Origin: CAVQMC01 sp963713505 | GTDB taxonomy: Bacteria; Bacteroidota; Ignavibacteria; Ignavibacteriales; Ignavibacteriaceae | Direction of reading: 5' to 3' | Assembly: GCA_963713505.1 (NCBI GenBank) | Contig: CAVQMC010000002.1 | Location: 1 to 64,000 of the forward strand | Length of the DNA stretch: 64,000 bases | Shown here: in pieces, positions 22,872-31,787 of the stretch | Layout of the letters: each line of letters opens with the position of its first letter | Numbering within the stretch: the first letter of the stretch is position 1 | Notes under the pieces: generated by a model | Told to the model about the DNA's origin: nothing | What the model saw: the letters and a program-made list of their open reading frames with translations, nothing else | Databases searched by the model: none | Made by a program: the position numbers and the translations under genes

Positions 22872-23453
22872 CTAGTTGATCTCAATCACTAATTCCGAGG
22901 GAATTCCGCTTTGGGCGATTTTTTGTAAAATGGCATCTCTTGAATTTATGGTGGTCACGAGTAATCGATCGTACGACACCGTATCAAGATTGGCCGGATC
23001 CGCCACGAGGAATTTCATAAACCGGGTGCCCATTTTCTCATCATCAACAATCGCGACTAATTGAACGGCCGTTTCCTGCAGAGAAATATAGGCAATTTCC
23101 GCCAGGTCACCGGCTCCGTAAAAAACGATGCGGCTAATGCCCTGATTTTCGAATTCGACGTACAGGTCGCGCAGTTTTTGACGTGCTTCTTTGTAAAATT
23201 TGTATGAATGCTGGATGAATAAATACGTCAGGCGTGATTTTTCGGCGGCACCGCGCGCTGTAAGGATATACTTGATTCTTTGTTTCGGGATGGAGGTGAT
23301 TTTAACAAAGCCTTTTTTGACCAGCCGTTTGATGAACGAATTCACCAGACCGAGGGATATATTGAGCTCTCCGGCTAAATCCCTCTGGCTGGGGGTTTTG
23401 TCGTTGCCGACCTTTTCAAGTATTTTTAAGGTGCGGATGTCTTTGGGATCCAT
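22872..23453 (-). CDS. winged-helix regulator with Rossmann-like domain
   Basis: The 193-residue protein has a wHTH (ILEKVGNDKTPSQRDLAGEL then NISLGLVNSFIKRLVKKGF), a linker helix, and a nucleotide-binding-like domain, ISRIVFYGAGDLAEIAYISL followed by VQLVAIVDDEKMG. The second domain resembles the sensor part of polysaccharide dehydratases and CoA-binding-like folds. Proteins of this plan occur next to exopolysaccharide genes and are taken as their regulators. No ribosome site is seen, but TATAAT lies 4 bases upstream of the ATG (23458-23463), so the message may be leaderless. Function beyond regulation is inferred. Confidence 0.65.
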   Translation of the reverse strand: MDPKDIRTLKILEKVGNDKTPSQRDLAGELNISLGLVNSFIKRLVKKGFVKITSIPKQRIKYILTARGAAEKSRLTYLFIQHSYKFYKEARQKLRDLYVEFENQGISRIVFYGAGDLAEIAYISLQETAVQLVAIVDDEKMGTRFMKFLVADPANLDTVSYDRLLVTTINSRDAILQKIAQSGIPSELVIEIN

Positions 23454-23637
23454 GGATATTATAAAGGATATCGGGTTGTGGGCATAGGTGTGAGGTAAAA
23501 GGAAAAAGGAGAAAGGCTAAAGGTTGAAGGTATTGGGTGCAAATAGTCGATGAGTTCGTGAGCTCATAAGCTGACAAGCGGCTGAGGGCAATCAACTTAT
23601 GAACTTACCCACTTACCAGCTTATTGGCTTACCAGCT

Positions 23638-23670
23638 AATAGCGCTTCCGAATTTTCCGAAAGCGCTATT
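23638..23670. terminator. hairpin AATAGCGCTT/AAGCGCTATT
   Basis: Perfect 10-base arms at 23638-23647 and 23661-23670 around a 13-base loop. No clear T-run follows on either strand, so it may be a structural repeat rather than a terminator. Confidence 0.4.
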
Positions 23671-23832
23671 CATAGCTCCGCCCGGTCAGTTACACAAGAA
23701 TACTCAGGCAACGTCTCCAGGCACGGAAAGGGCAAATTCATGATACACATCGATGCTCATTATAAAAATGTTCACTATCTGAACAAAAATCGACCTGAGT
23801 GTCAAGTAATTATTTGATATTTTATTAAAAAC

Positions 23833-23952
23833 TAATTAATCCGCCTTGAAAAACGGCACCTTCATCGGTATCAAAAAAATCATTGATAATTGAAAAAAGT
23901 CATCAGGGCGAAGCGGTGGCGGATTAATTATTTTATACTGCGCCTGTTTTTT
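23833..23952. repeat. MITE-like element with 13 bp inverted ends, copy 1
   Basis: TAATTAATCCGCC (23833-23845) and GGCGGATTAATTA (23918-23930) are perfect inverted repeats 98 bp end to end. They are followed by a conserved CTGCGCCT plus T-run. A second copy with the same ends and tail is at 59095-59212, and a single end is at 61895-61907. The interior is poorly conserved. Confidence 0.7.
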
Positions 23953-24164
23953 TTAATTTTATAAATATTTTTTCAGGTACTTATGTAAAATAATCAGCAG
24001 CGAATTGAGATTCAGGCAGCCCGGCTGCATCCTTAACGAGGATAGCAAATAATCTGGGCAATTCGCGGCAGTAAACTTGTTTTTATGTTGAAAGACTGGC
24101 CAAGTTATGATCTAATTTAGGGTAATTGTAGATTCATTTAGAGTGCAGAAAGGAAATACAGGTT

Positions 24165-24572
24165 ATGGAACGTATCCTCATCATTGATGACGAACAACAA
24201 ATTCGGTCGATGCTCAGACTCATGCTCGAGCGTGACGGTTACGAAGTCGTTGAAGCACCTGATGGAATTGAGGGGATAAAAGCCTATCGCCAGAATCCGG
24301 CCGACTTGATCATCACCGATTTGATTATGCCGAATAAAGACGGCATTGGCATGATTATCGAATTACAAAAAGAGTTTCCCGATGTAAAAATAATTGCGAT
24401 GTCCGGAGGCGGTCTTAACAAGCCTGAAGGCTATCTGCAAGGGGCTAAAAAACTGGGTGCTGCTTGCACGCTGACGAAACCGATTGATCGCGAAAAAATG
24501 TTGCGGGCAGTTAAAAATATAATTAAAGGTACCACATCCGAGCTTGAAGAGACCCAATCTGAACCGGAATAA
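24165..24572 (+). CDS. single-domain response regulator (CheY-like)
   Basis: The 135-residue receiver domain is nearly all there is. It has acidic residues in LIIDDEQQIRSML, the phosphoacceptor Asp in LIITDLIMPNKDG (about residue 52), Ser in IIAMSGGG and the Lys in CTLTKPIDREKML. It has no output domain, so it acts through protein contacts. A short Glu-rich tail follows. The next gene starts 7 bp downstream on the same strand. No histidine kinase is adjacent. Confidence 0.85.
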   Translation: MERILIIDDEQQIRSMLRLMLERDGYEVVEAPDGIEGIKAYRQNPADLIITDLIMPNKDGIGMIIELQKEFPDVKIIAMSGGGLNKPEGYLQGAKKLGAACTLTKPIDREKMLRAVKNIIKGTTSELEETQSEPE

Positions 24573-24579
24573 TCGATTC

Positions 24580-25111
24580 GTGGTGAAAAAAGTCGCAGTT
24601 GCATGCCTGCTTCTGGCCCTGTCGGCAATTACGGGCCGTGCCGATATCATCTATTTTAAGGATGGTCTAAAAACGATTTGCCAGGAAAAAACCTGGGAAG
24701 AAGATGGGCAGGTAAAATGCGAATACGGCGGCTGGATAATAAGCTATCAGAAATCCGATGTCCTGAGAATTCTAAAAACCACCCCGCCGGAACCCACTGC
24801 TCATTCTGAAAAAAAACCCAAGGTCAAGCAACAAAACGAACCGGCGCCAGCTGGACCCCAAAAAATCATCCCGCCCAAGGTTAAAGGCCTAAATTTCTAT
24901 GACCCGCAAAGACCCGCTCACGTATTGGACTGATCAAAACACCCGGCATAAAAACTATAAAGACGCCATCCGGGCCTTGGCTAACCAATACGGCTGTCCG
25001 CCGGAATGGATACAAGCCAATATGGGTGACACCAACGATCTTGCCGAAATTCATCAAACCCTGCAAAACGGTATTCAGCAGAATTTTCAAAATAACGGTG
25101 CCGGGAATTGA
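24580..25111 (+). pseudogene. exported protein gene with apparent frameshift
   Basis: From the GTG at 24580 a signal peptide (VKKVAVACLLLALSAITGRA) is followed by DIIYFKDGLKTICQEKTWEE then GWIISYQKSDVLRI, a small strand-rich domain. A Pro/Lys-rich linker leads to GLNFYDPQRP, then a stop at 24933. One frame over, from about 24910, LTYWTDQNTRHKNYKDAIRA then QYGCPPEWIQANMGDTNDL continues to 25111 as a plausible second domain. One surplus C in the CCC near 24912 would join them. Two separate proteins remain possible. The role is unknown. Confidence 0.55.
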
Positions 25112-25245
25112 CAAAGACGCCTTTATCCCGTAATATTGGGTAAAAATATATATTAATATTAGCTATTTATATGCTACCCCAATTGAGCGCTTCAAATTTA
25201 AATAGGCACTAAGACTTTAGTTGGCATTGGAAAGGATCAGAGTTC

Positions 25246-25416
25246 ATGTCCATTTTGAATCGGGATGTGGTTGTGGTAATAAAATTTGTGACCGGCTGTA
25301 TAACTGCTGGTGTGTTAATTTTTCTCATTTCGGCGCTTAGCGGTGGGGATTCATTTAAGAATCAAAACTTCATCGCCGAGCTGGACGGGCTCCTATCGGA
25401 GATATCGGAAGAATAA
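25246..25416 (+). CDS. small single-span membrane protein
   Basis: A 56-codon open frame starts at an ATG preceded by AAAGGATCAGAG. Residues about 8-33 (VVVVIKFVTGCITAGVLIFL) form one membrane helix, and the C-terminal part is acidic (FIAELDGLLSEISEE). It stands 95 bp upstream of the ATPase-OmpA gene on the same strand and may belong to that unit. No family is recognised. Confidence 0.45.
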   Translation: MSILNRDVVVVIKFVTGCITAGVLIFLISALSGGDSFKNQNFIAELDGLLSEISEE

Positions 25417-25511
25417 ACTCGCTCGCCAGCGACCGGCCAACCTGGTCCTGTTTATTGTCCTCTGGTTGGTTATTTATTTTTATTACGGCCACGGCATATT
25501 GAGATCAACGC

Positions 25512-27146
25512 ATGTATCTAAATTACTATAACTTAAAGGCAATGCCGTTTCAGATAACTACGGATCCGCGGTTTCTCTGGCTCGGCGAAAAGCATTCCGA
25601 AGCTCTGGCAACCCTTAAATACGGTATATTGGAAAACAAGGGATTCTTGCTGCTGACCGGCGATGTAGGTACGGGAAAAACCGCCCTGATTAATCGTTTG
25701 GTAAAGATAATTGAAGTCGATGCAATAGTTGCCAAGATACCGGATCCGGGATTGAGCAGTCTGGATTTCTTTAATTTTTTAGCAGTCGAATTAAAAATGA
25801 AAAAAAAATTCGACACCAAAGGGCAATTTCTCATCTATTTGAAGTATTTTTTACTCAAGGCGTACTCACACCACAAAAAAGTGCTGCTAATCATAGATGA
25901 AGCACAGCGATTGAACCACGATCTTCTCGAACAGATACGCCTTCTGTCGAACATCGAATTGCAAAATAGAAAATTAATCAACATCTTCTTTGTCGGACAG
26001 CCCGAATTCAGCGAAATGTTGATGGAAGACCGGAATCGGGCAGTGAGACAGCGAATTGCCGTGAGCTATCACATTGAACCGTTGTCCGAAATCGAAACCC
26101 GCAAGTATATCAATCATCGGCTTAAATTTGCCGGTGCTACGCGGGAAATATTTTCTAAAGACGCGGTGATCAATATCCATGCCTTTTCCGCGGGATATCC
26201 ACGCCTGATCAATATCATTTGTGATCACGCAATGCTGACCGGCTATTCCTCCGGCTTAAAAACCATCAACAAGGAAATAATCGAGGAATGTGAACGAGAA
26301 CTCCATATACCATTTGACGTCAGAGCTGATAACGGCAAGGACCGCCAAGAAAATAAAGCTGACCAGAACAAAAGTACGGCCCGCCGACCGGATAAGCCCT
26401 CCACAAAAAGACGAATCGGACTGATTGCAGCAATGATCATGCTGTTGATCTTCGGGGTTTATTTTTCTCCAAGTCAAGAATCCGATGATGCCATCCGTTG
26501 GACGATGGAAGAAAAAACCCCTCAGAAATATAAGGGTCCGTTGCCGGAGGAAATGAAAGAGGACCAAGCTGCCAGGGTTCAAGTGAGCGAATTGAAAGAT
26601 GTCGAACCGATCAAGGAATCACATGCCGGTGATCACTCGGCCGGAAAGCAAATCCAGTCACCGGCAAATAAAAATATCGCTGATCCAAAAACCAGGCAGC
26701 CGCTTGATGAAGATACGGCCGGCAAACAGAGACAACAGCTGGTTGCAATTGATGAAAACCCAAAAAAAATCACCGGTAGCAAGACCCCGGTAGCGGCGCC
26801 CCTGCTGCAAAGAAAATTTATCATCTATTTCAAACACAATTCCAATGAGCTTCCTGATCAATCCTTTGAAACGCTGAACCGAATCGCCGACTTCATGTTA
26901 AACAGCCCAACGACCACCATTGATATTAAGGGTTATTCGGATTCAACCGGCAGCGACGGCTATAATGTGAGTGTTTCCCAATTCCGCGCCAATACGATTA
27001 AAATCTTTCTGGTCGGTAAAGGTGTCGAACCTGCGAAAATTAAAACCGTCGGGTTGGGATCCGAAAATCCGATTGCCACGAATAAAACCAAAGAAGGCCG
27101 GCGCAGAAACCGTCGGGTTGAGCTCGAGCTTAAGGTCCAAAATTAA
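25512..27146 (+). CDS. ExeA/exosortase-type AAA ATPase fused to OmpA-like domain
   Basis: The protein has 544 residues. Residues 1-270 match the ExeA/GspA and exosortase-associated ATPases: MYLNYYNLKAMPFQITTDPR, Walker A TGDVGTGKT (50-57), Walker B VLLIIDEAQRL and sensor residues to GYPRLINIICDHA. A single membrane helix follows (about 300-317, RIGLIAAMIMLLIFGVYF), then a charged linker. The C-terminal OmpA/peptidoglycan-binding domain (about 435-544) has IDIKGYSDSTGSDGYNVSVS and GRRRNRRVELEL. The fusion would tether a cytoplasmic ATPase to the cell wall. It probably aids secretion or glycan export; this is inferred from the relatives. Confidence 0.8.
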   Translation: MYLNYYNLKAMPFQITTDPRFLWLGEKHSEALATLKYGILENKGFLLLTGDVGTGKTALINRLVKIIEVDAIVAKIPDPGLSSLDFFNFLAVELKMKKKFDTKGQFLIYLKYFLLKAYSHHKKVLLIIDEAQRLNHDLLEQIRLLSNIELQNRKLINIFFVGQPEFSEMLMEDRNRAVRQRIAVSYHIEPLSEIETRKYINHRLKFAGATREIFSKDAVINIHAFSAGYPRLINIICDHAMLTGYSSGLKTINKEIIEECERELHIPFDVRADNGKDRQENKADQNKSTARRPDKPSTKRRIGLIAAMIMLLIFGVYFSPSQESDDAIRWTMEEKTPQKYKGPLPEEMKEDQAARVQVSELKDVEPIKESHAGDHSAGKQIQSPANKNIADPKTRQPLDEDTAGKQRQQLVAIDENPKKITGSKTPVAAPLLQRKFIIYFKHNSNELPDQSFETLNRIADFMLNSPTTTIDIKGYSDSTGSDGYNVSVSQFRANTIKIFLVGKGVEPAKIKTVGLGSENPIATNKTKEGRRRNRRVELELKVQN

Positions 27147-27600
27147 ATTGTGTTTTCAGCAGCTGCCGGGTCTTGGCGCTGACTTTCAGGGTTGCCAGCT
27201 CATCAGGAGAAACCCAGCGCGCGGCGGAGGCATCATCCCCGGCCCGGGGTTGTCCCCGGATATAGTCCGCTGTCAGATCGACAATAACATAATGAAACCG
27301 GATACGGCCCCGCGTATCCCGCTCTATAACGTCGAAAGTATACACCGGTGCCCGCGCTCGAATGGCGATGGCGGTTTCTTCCAGAATTTCCCGTTCAGCA
27401 GCTTGCTGCAAGGTTTCACCGATCTCTACCCTGCCGCCTGGAATGGCCCACAGATCCTCAGCCGGCGGCTTGCCCCTTCGAACCAGCAGGATCCTATCGT
27501 CTTTAAATACGATGGCACCGACGGCAACCCGCGGTTGTTCGGGATAATCGCCACCGGTCCCGGGTGTTGAATTTTGCAATGCCTTGTCAGTCCTCCGCAT
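27130..27600 (-). CDS. Nudix hydrolase
   Basis: The 156-residue protein carries the Nudix box GGRVEIGETLQQAAEREI then LEETAI (GX5EX7REUXEEXGU with Ala at the last Gly). The preceding VAVGAIVFKDDRILLVRRG strand is typical of ADP-ribose or NTP pyrophosphatases, but substrate cannot be read off. It is convergent with the ATPase gene and overlaps its end by 17 bp. A CATTCCGACTTCCG tandem tract (about 27600-27690) separates it from the next gene. Confidence 0.85.
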   Translation of the reverse strand: MRRTDKALQNSTPGTGGDYPEQPRVAVGAIVFKDDRILLVRRGKPPAEDLWAIPGGRVEIGETLQQAAEREILEETAIAIRARAPVYTFDVIERDTRGRIRFHYVIVDLTADYIRGQPRAGDDASAARWVSPDELATLKVSAKTRQLLKTQFNFGP

Positions 27601-27693
27601 TCTGACTCCCGACTTCTATTCATTCCGACTTCAAATCATTCCGACTTCCGCATTCCGCTTTCCGACTTTCGCATTCCGAATTCCAATTTCAGT

Positions 27694-28827
27694 CTACTCT
27701 TCATACGTAATGCGATAGATCGCGCCGGCCCGATCATCGGATACCAGCAGGGCGCCGTCCGGCATCACCAGGATATCCACCGGTCGTCCCCAGGCCGAAT
27801 CCCCCTGCAGCCAGCCTTGCGCAAACACTTCATATTTCGTCGGCTTGTTCCTTGTCAGCGTGACCAGGGTGATCCGATAGCCGATGGGGATGCTGCGGTT
27901 CCATGATCCGTGCTCGGCGATGAAAATTTGATTACGATATTGGGCGGGAAACTGCTTCCCGGTATAAAATTTCATTCCCAATGGCGCCACATGGGGGCCC
28001 AGTTTCATCGCCGGCGGGGCAAACTCGCTGCAGCTGCGGTCATCGCCGTATTCAGGGTCCGGCACATCGCCGGCATGACAGAATGGGAAACCGAAATCCA
28101 ATCCTTGCACCGGCGCATGATGCAGCGTATCCGGCGGCAAATCATCACCCATCCAGTCGCGACCGTTATTGGTAAACCAGAGATCCCCGGTGGCCGGGTG
28201 CCAGCCAAAGCCGACCGTATTTCGAATCCCGTGAGCGTAAATCTCCAACTGGCTGCCATCGGCTTTCATCCGCATGATCGATGCATAGCGCGGATCTTTT
28301 CGTTTACATACATTGCACGGGGCCCCGACCGGAACATACAGCCGGTCATCCGGACCAAAGGCAATGTATTTCCATCCGTGGTGCTGATCTTGCGGGAACT
28401 TATCATTGACGATCACCGGTATGGGAGGGTCTCGCAGGGATTTTTCAATATTATCATAGCGCAGGATGCGATTCACTTCAGCGACGTACAGTGCTCCCTT
28501 ACGAAAGGCAACGCCGTTGGGCATATTCAATCCAGCGGCAATCGTAATTACCTCGTCGGCAACCTGATCCTGATCGGTATCCAAAACCGCATAGACCTTG
28601 CCTGCCTGGCGGCTTCCCACAAAGATGACGCCGTTGGGACTCAGCGTCAAGGATCTGGCATTCGGCACCCCGGCGGCATAAACCCGGATTTTGAAACCCG
28701 GCGGGAGTTGAATCCGATCCAGATGAATCCCGCGCATCGTACCGGCGGCCTGGCAGGAATTGATAAAGAAGAATGAAAATAGAATAGCTATCAGAGGCTT
28801 TAATCGGTGGATTTGAGTCGCTTTCAT
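27694..28827 (-). CDS. exported sorbosone/glucose dehydrogenase-like beta-propeller protein
   Basis: The 377-residue protein begins with a signal sequence (LKPLIAILFSFFFINSC). The Cys at about 26 is a possible lipid anchor, although the lipobox INSC is weak. The body has the soluble PQQ sugar dehydrogenase propeller: LPPGFKIRVYAAGVPNARSL, GWKYIAFGPDDRLYVPVGAP, GIRNTVGFGWHPATGDLWFT and FIAEHGSWNRS. The GxRNxxGxxWHP motif and WNR are characteristic. The substrate and whether PQQ is bound are unknown. Confidence 0.75.
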   Translation of the reverse strand: MKATQIHRLKPLIAILFSFFFINSCQAAGTMRGIHLDRIQLPPGFKIRVYAAGVPNARSLTLSPNGVIFVGSRQAGKVYAVLDTDQDQVADEVITIAAGLNMPNGVAFRKGALYVAEVNRILRYDNIEKSLRDPPIPVIVNDKFPQDQHHGWKYIAFGPDDRLYVPVGAPCNVCKRKDPRYASIMRMKADGSQLEIYAHGIRNTVGFGWHPATGDLWFTNNGRDWMGDDLPPDTLHHAPVQGLDFGFPFCHAGDVPDPEYGDDRSCSEFAPPAMKLGPHVAPLGMKFYTGKQFPAQYRNQIFIAEHGSWNRSIPIGYRITLVTLTRNKPTKYEVFAQGWLQGDSAWGRPVDILVMPDGALLVSDDRAGAIYRITYEE

Positions 28828-29004
28828 CTTATGCTGCCTAAGTGCTCTTGTTTATAAATACGATTACGCATTTCAGTAATATTTTTCACGCAGAGGCACG
28901 GAAGGCCAGAGAGTATTTATTTTTTTATTTAATGATCGGACAGTTCATATTTCAGAAATCGTCGCCTCATGAAATTATAAACACAATTGACACTAATCAA
29001 CCAT

Positions 29005-30642
29005 TCAACCAGTAACCGATTCACGCAGCCAATACGGATTAATCATGTCTTCGAATATGGTCATGGCCGCCTCGGCCCCCTGACCGGAAGCGGTGACGAT
29101 CTGCTTGTAGCCGCCCTCAACGTCGCCGGCTGAATAAATGCCGGGCACATTGGTACGATGTTTGCCGTCATGTTTGATATACCCGTCCTCGTTTATTTCC
29201 AAACCCATCATTTCTGCGAGTTCGACGGCCGGGGTATATCCGATGGCCACGAACACGCCGTCGGTTTTGAATGTGGATGATGCACCGGTTTTGTTGTTGA
29301 TGATCTGAATTTCCTCTACGCGATGTTCGCCGCTGATTTCCTTTATTTCAGTATCCCAGAGCACGGGAATGTTATTGTCGGTCAGTTGCTTGGCCAAAAA
29401 TTCCTGCGCTCTTAATTTGTCCCGGCGATGAATCAACGTCACATCCACCCCCATGTGAAACAGGTGTAAAGCTTCGGTTACGGCACTGTTGCCGCCGCCC
29501 ACCATCACCACTTTTTTTCCTTTAAAAAGCGGCCCATCACAGGTACTGCAGTAGCTTACCCCCCGGCCGGAAAGTCGGGATTCACCGGGTACACCCAGAT
29601 GGCGATGAACTGCTCCGGTTGATAAGAGAACGGATTTTGTTAAAAACTTTCTGCGGCTGGTCAGCACCGTTATTGGATTTCCAGTCTGCACATCGACCAC
29701 CGCTTCGCCCTGAAAAATCTGAACGTACTGCAGGGCATGGCTCACCATGATATCCACCAGAGTTTTGCCGCCGACCGAGGTGAATCCCGGGTAATTTTCA
29801 ACAATCGGCGTTGTGGCAACCTGCCCTCCGAGGGCTTCACGTTCCACCACCGCCGTTCGCAACCCGCTGCGGACCGCGTAAATCCCGGCTGACAGACCCG
29901 CCGGTCCCCCGCCGATTATGACCAGATCGGTTTCCACCACTTCGGCATCGCTGTCGGGTATAAAAATAGTCTGAGCCTCCAATTTTTGCAGTGACGAAAT
30001 GAAGACTTCTTCGGGTTGGGCGCCCTGGCCGATCAGCACATCATTGGCGAACGCCTGGGGTACGCTTTGGGCGCCATACTGGTTGGCCATCTCCGGTTCG
30101 CACTGAATGTCGATGATTTCCAGCGACACTAACTCGGGCATCTCGATGGCTGCTTTCACGGCATTGACCGCCTCCTGCGGACAATAGGGACACGTCGGGC
30201 TGACAAAAACCTTAATGTTGCGCGGAGAATCAATTCTTTTGACAACATTAAGGGACTGGTCGCTGAGGTTGCTTTGGCCGAGCCCGACTAAAATCAACGT
30301 TTCCAGCAGGGTGCGGGCCTCTTCGCCCATCGGTGCGCCGAGCCATCGAATGGCGTAGCGTTCCGGTGCAATCAGCAAGGTGGGAGAACTCGTGACATTG
30401 TATTTTTGGGCCAGTTCATGGTCCAAATCATATTCGCGCATGGTTATTCTGTCGCTAATCTCTCTAAAGGCTCTGATAACCTGCCGATTGGCCTGGGTGA
30501 ACGCATCTTCATGCCCCTTGGCCGTAAACAGTAAAAGCGGGATATCATTCGGCAGCTGCTCGAATGTCGCTTTTAGCTGATCGAGGTAAGCCTGACTGGC
30601 CATATCGCTGCGGGGGGCCTCGGTATCCACTGTATCTTGCAT
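29005..30642 (-). CDS. AhpF-like thioredoxin reductase with two N-terminal thioredoxin folds
   Basis: The 545-residue protein has three parts. Residues 20-120 form a thioredoxin-like fold lacking CxxC. Residues 135-225 form a second with the CPYC active site (VSPTCPYCPQEA). Residues 240-545 are an FAD/NADPH thioredoxin-reductase module with VIIGGGPAGLSAGIYAVRSG, CSTCDGPLFKGKKVVMVGGG and the C-terminal GIYSAGDVEGG. This is the plan of AhpF and of protein disulfide oxidoreductase-reductases. No ahpC peroxiredoxin gene is adjacent, so the electron acceptor is open. Confidence 0.85.
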   Translation of the reverse strand: MQDTVDTEAPRSDMASQAYLDQLKATFEQLPNDIPLLLFTAKGHEDAFTQANRQVIRAFREISDRITMREYDLDHELAQKYNVTSSPTLLIAPERYAIRWLGAPMGEEARTLLETLILVGLGQSNLSDQSLNVVKRIDSPRNIKVFVSPTCPYCPQEAVNAVKAAIEMPELVSLEIIDIQCEPEMANQYGAQSVPQAFANDVLIGQGAQPEEVFISSLQKLEAQTIFIPDSDAEVVETDLVIIGGGPAGLSAGIYAVRSGLRTAVVEREALGGQVATTPIVENYPGFTSVGGKTLVDIMVSHALQYVQIFQGEAVVDVQTGNPITVLTSRRKFLTKSVLLSTGAVHRHLGVPGESRLSGRGVSYCSTCDGPLFKGKKVVMVGGGNSAVTEALHLFHMGVDVTLIHRRDKLRAQEFLAKQLTDNNIPVLWDTEIKEISGEHRVEEIQIINNKTGASSTFKTDGVFVAIGYTPAVELAEMMGLEINEDGYIKHDGKHRTNVPGIYSAGDVEGGYKQIVTASGQGAEAAMTIFEDMINPYWLRESVTG

Positions 30643-31086
30643 CTTGCTAACTCCTTTTGCTAAGGTTCTATGGCTTTATATCTGAATCTTGCACGGCAAA
30701 ACCTGCGATTTATCCGCCGCTGAAAGGCTCGTGCAAATTCAGAGCATGCAATAGCTGTTTTTAACGCATCCCAAATAAATCAGTCAAATACTTTAAGTCC
30801 GGGATCACGCGGTGTCAACTCAGATTGTAAGCATCCTGATACTGTAGTTGATCTTTTGGCTACAAAACTGGATGCCGGATGCTGGATACTGGATGCTCGA
30901 TGCTGGACACTGGATGCCGGATGCTGGATACTCGATGCTGGATGCTCGATGGGGGACAAACCAGGAAGCGGAAAGACTGTGGCGGGTGGGAAGTCAACCG
31001 TACCGGTATAGGACGGAAGGTTTAGGTTAAATGGATTTTTGACTGCCTACTTATACCCAATTTCATCGTCAAAGTTCCGGAAAAAA
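30643..31086. repeat. gap with GGATGCT tandem tract
   Basis: About 30868-30955 consists of 7-base units GGATGCT/GGATACT/CGATGCT/GGATGCC. The rest holds no gene on either strand. A short plus-strand frame over the tract codes only for repetitive DAGYWMLDA-type peptide. Confidence 0.7.
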
Positions 31087-31776
31087 TTATACCCCGCCCT
31101 TTTCAAGCAGCGCCCGGGCGATTTCAAGGTCTTCTTGAGTGGTAATTTTAATGTTGCTCCGGCTGCCGCGAATTATTCTAACCGGCGCCCCCAGCCGCTC
31201 AACCAGCGACGCATCATCCGTGGCCTGATAGCCCTCCAAACGGGCCTGGTCATGGGCCTTTTTGATCAAGTCATACCGAAACGCCTGGGGCGTTTGGGCC
31301 ATCCAGATTGCATCACGGGCAGTTGTGTTAACAATGTTTCCCGACTGATCGACCTGCTTTAAGGTATCATAAGCCGGAATTCCCAGGATACAGGACCCAT
31401 ATTTTTGGGCGCCATCTATGCATGCGGTAATTTGATCAGGCTGCACAAACGGGCGCACCCCGTCATGGATAACGACTATCCGGCATCCCCGATCAAGTTG
31501 CTGCAGTCCCCGGTAGACCGACTCCTGGCGTCGGCCGCCACCGGCGACCAAATGGACGTTGGCGATGAGCTTTATCCGATTGAGAATCCTTGCGCGGCAA
31601 TAATCAAAATCGTTCTGCGGTATAACCAGATAAATCTGACCGATCAATTGGCACTTGCCCAAAACGGTTAAGGTGTGAGCCAATATTGGAAGTCCCGCCA
31701 GCGACAGGTATTGTTTGCGCAGCGAGCCCTGCATTCGGACCCCTTTTCCGGCAGCGACAACAATGGCAGTGACCAT
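31087..31776 (-). CDS. ispD: 2-C-methyl-D-erythritol 4-phosphate cytidylyltransferase
   Basis: The 229-residue protein starts TAIVVAAGKGVRMQGSLRKQ, the nucleotide-binding AAGxGxRM...KQ signature. It also has VIHDGVRPFVQPDQI, DAIWMAQTPQAFRYDLI and TDDASLVERLGAPVRIIRGS. It makes CDP-ME in the non-mevalonate isoprenoid pathway. The gene starts 11 bp after the HPr-domain gene stop with AGAGGGAATCAAC as ribosome site, so the two are probably co-transcribed. No ispF is adjacent. Confidence 0.9.
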   Translation of the reverse strand: MVTAIVVAAGKGVRMQGSLRKQYLSLAGLPILAHTLTVLGKCQLIGQIYLVIPQNDFDYCRARILNRIKLIANVHLVAGGGRRQESVYRGLQQLDRGCRIVVIHDGVRPFVQPDQITACIDGAQKYGSCILGIPAYDTLKQVDQSGNIVNTTARDAIWMAQTPQAFRYDLIKKAHDQARLEGYQATDDASLVERLGAPVRIIRGSRSNIKITTQEDLEIARALLEKGGV

Positions 31777-31787
31777 GTTGATTCCCT

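Larger units (their letters stand above)
23454..24164. other. 711 bp intergenic region with hairpin and inverted-end element
   Basis: It contains AAAGGCTAAAGGTTGAAGG-type and ACTTACCAGCTTATTGG-type short tandem tracts (23500-23640), a hairpin at 23638-23670, a 98 bp element with 13 bp inverted ends (23833-23930), and AT-rich leader DNA of the response regulator. No gene is seen. Confidence 0.6.

Noticed and set aside
22664..22885. 73-codon frame downstream of the regulator
   Set aside because: Composition and the tRNA-like segment inside it suggest non-coding DNA. No ribosome site or family pattern was found.
25343..25531. Membrane protein frame with a helix NLVLFIVLWLVIYFYYG
   Set aside because: It overlaps both the small protein at 25246-25416 and the start of the ATPase gene and lacks a ribosome site. 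It was kept out, although a short membrane peptide cannot be fully excluded.
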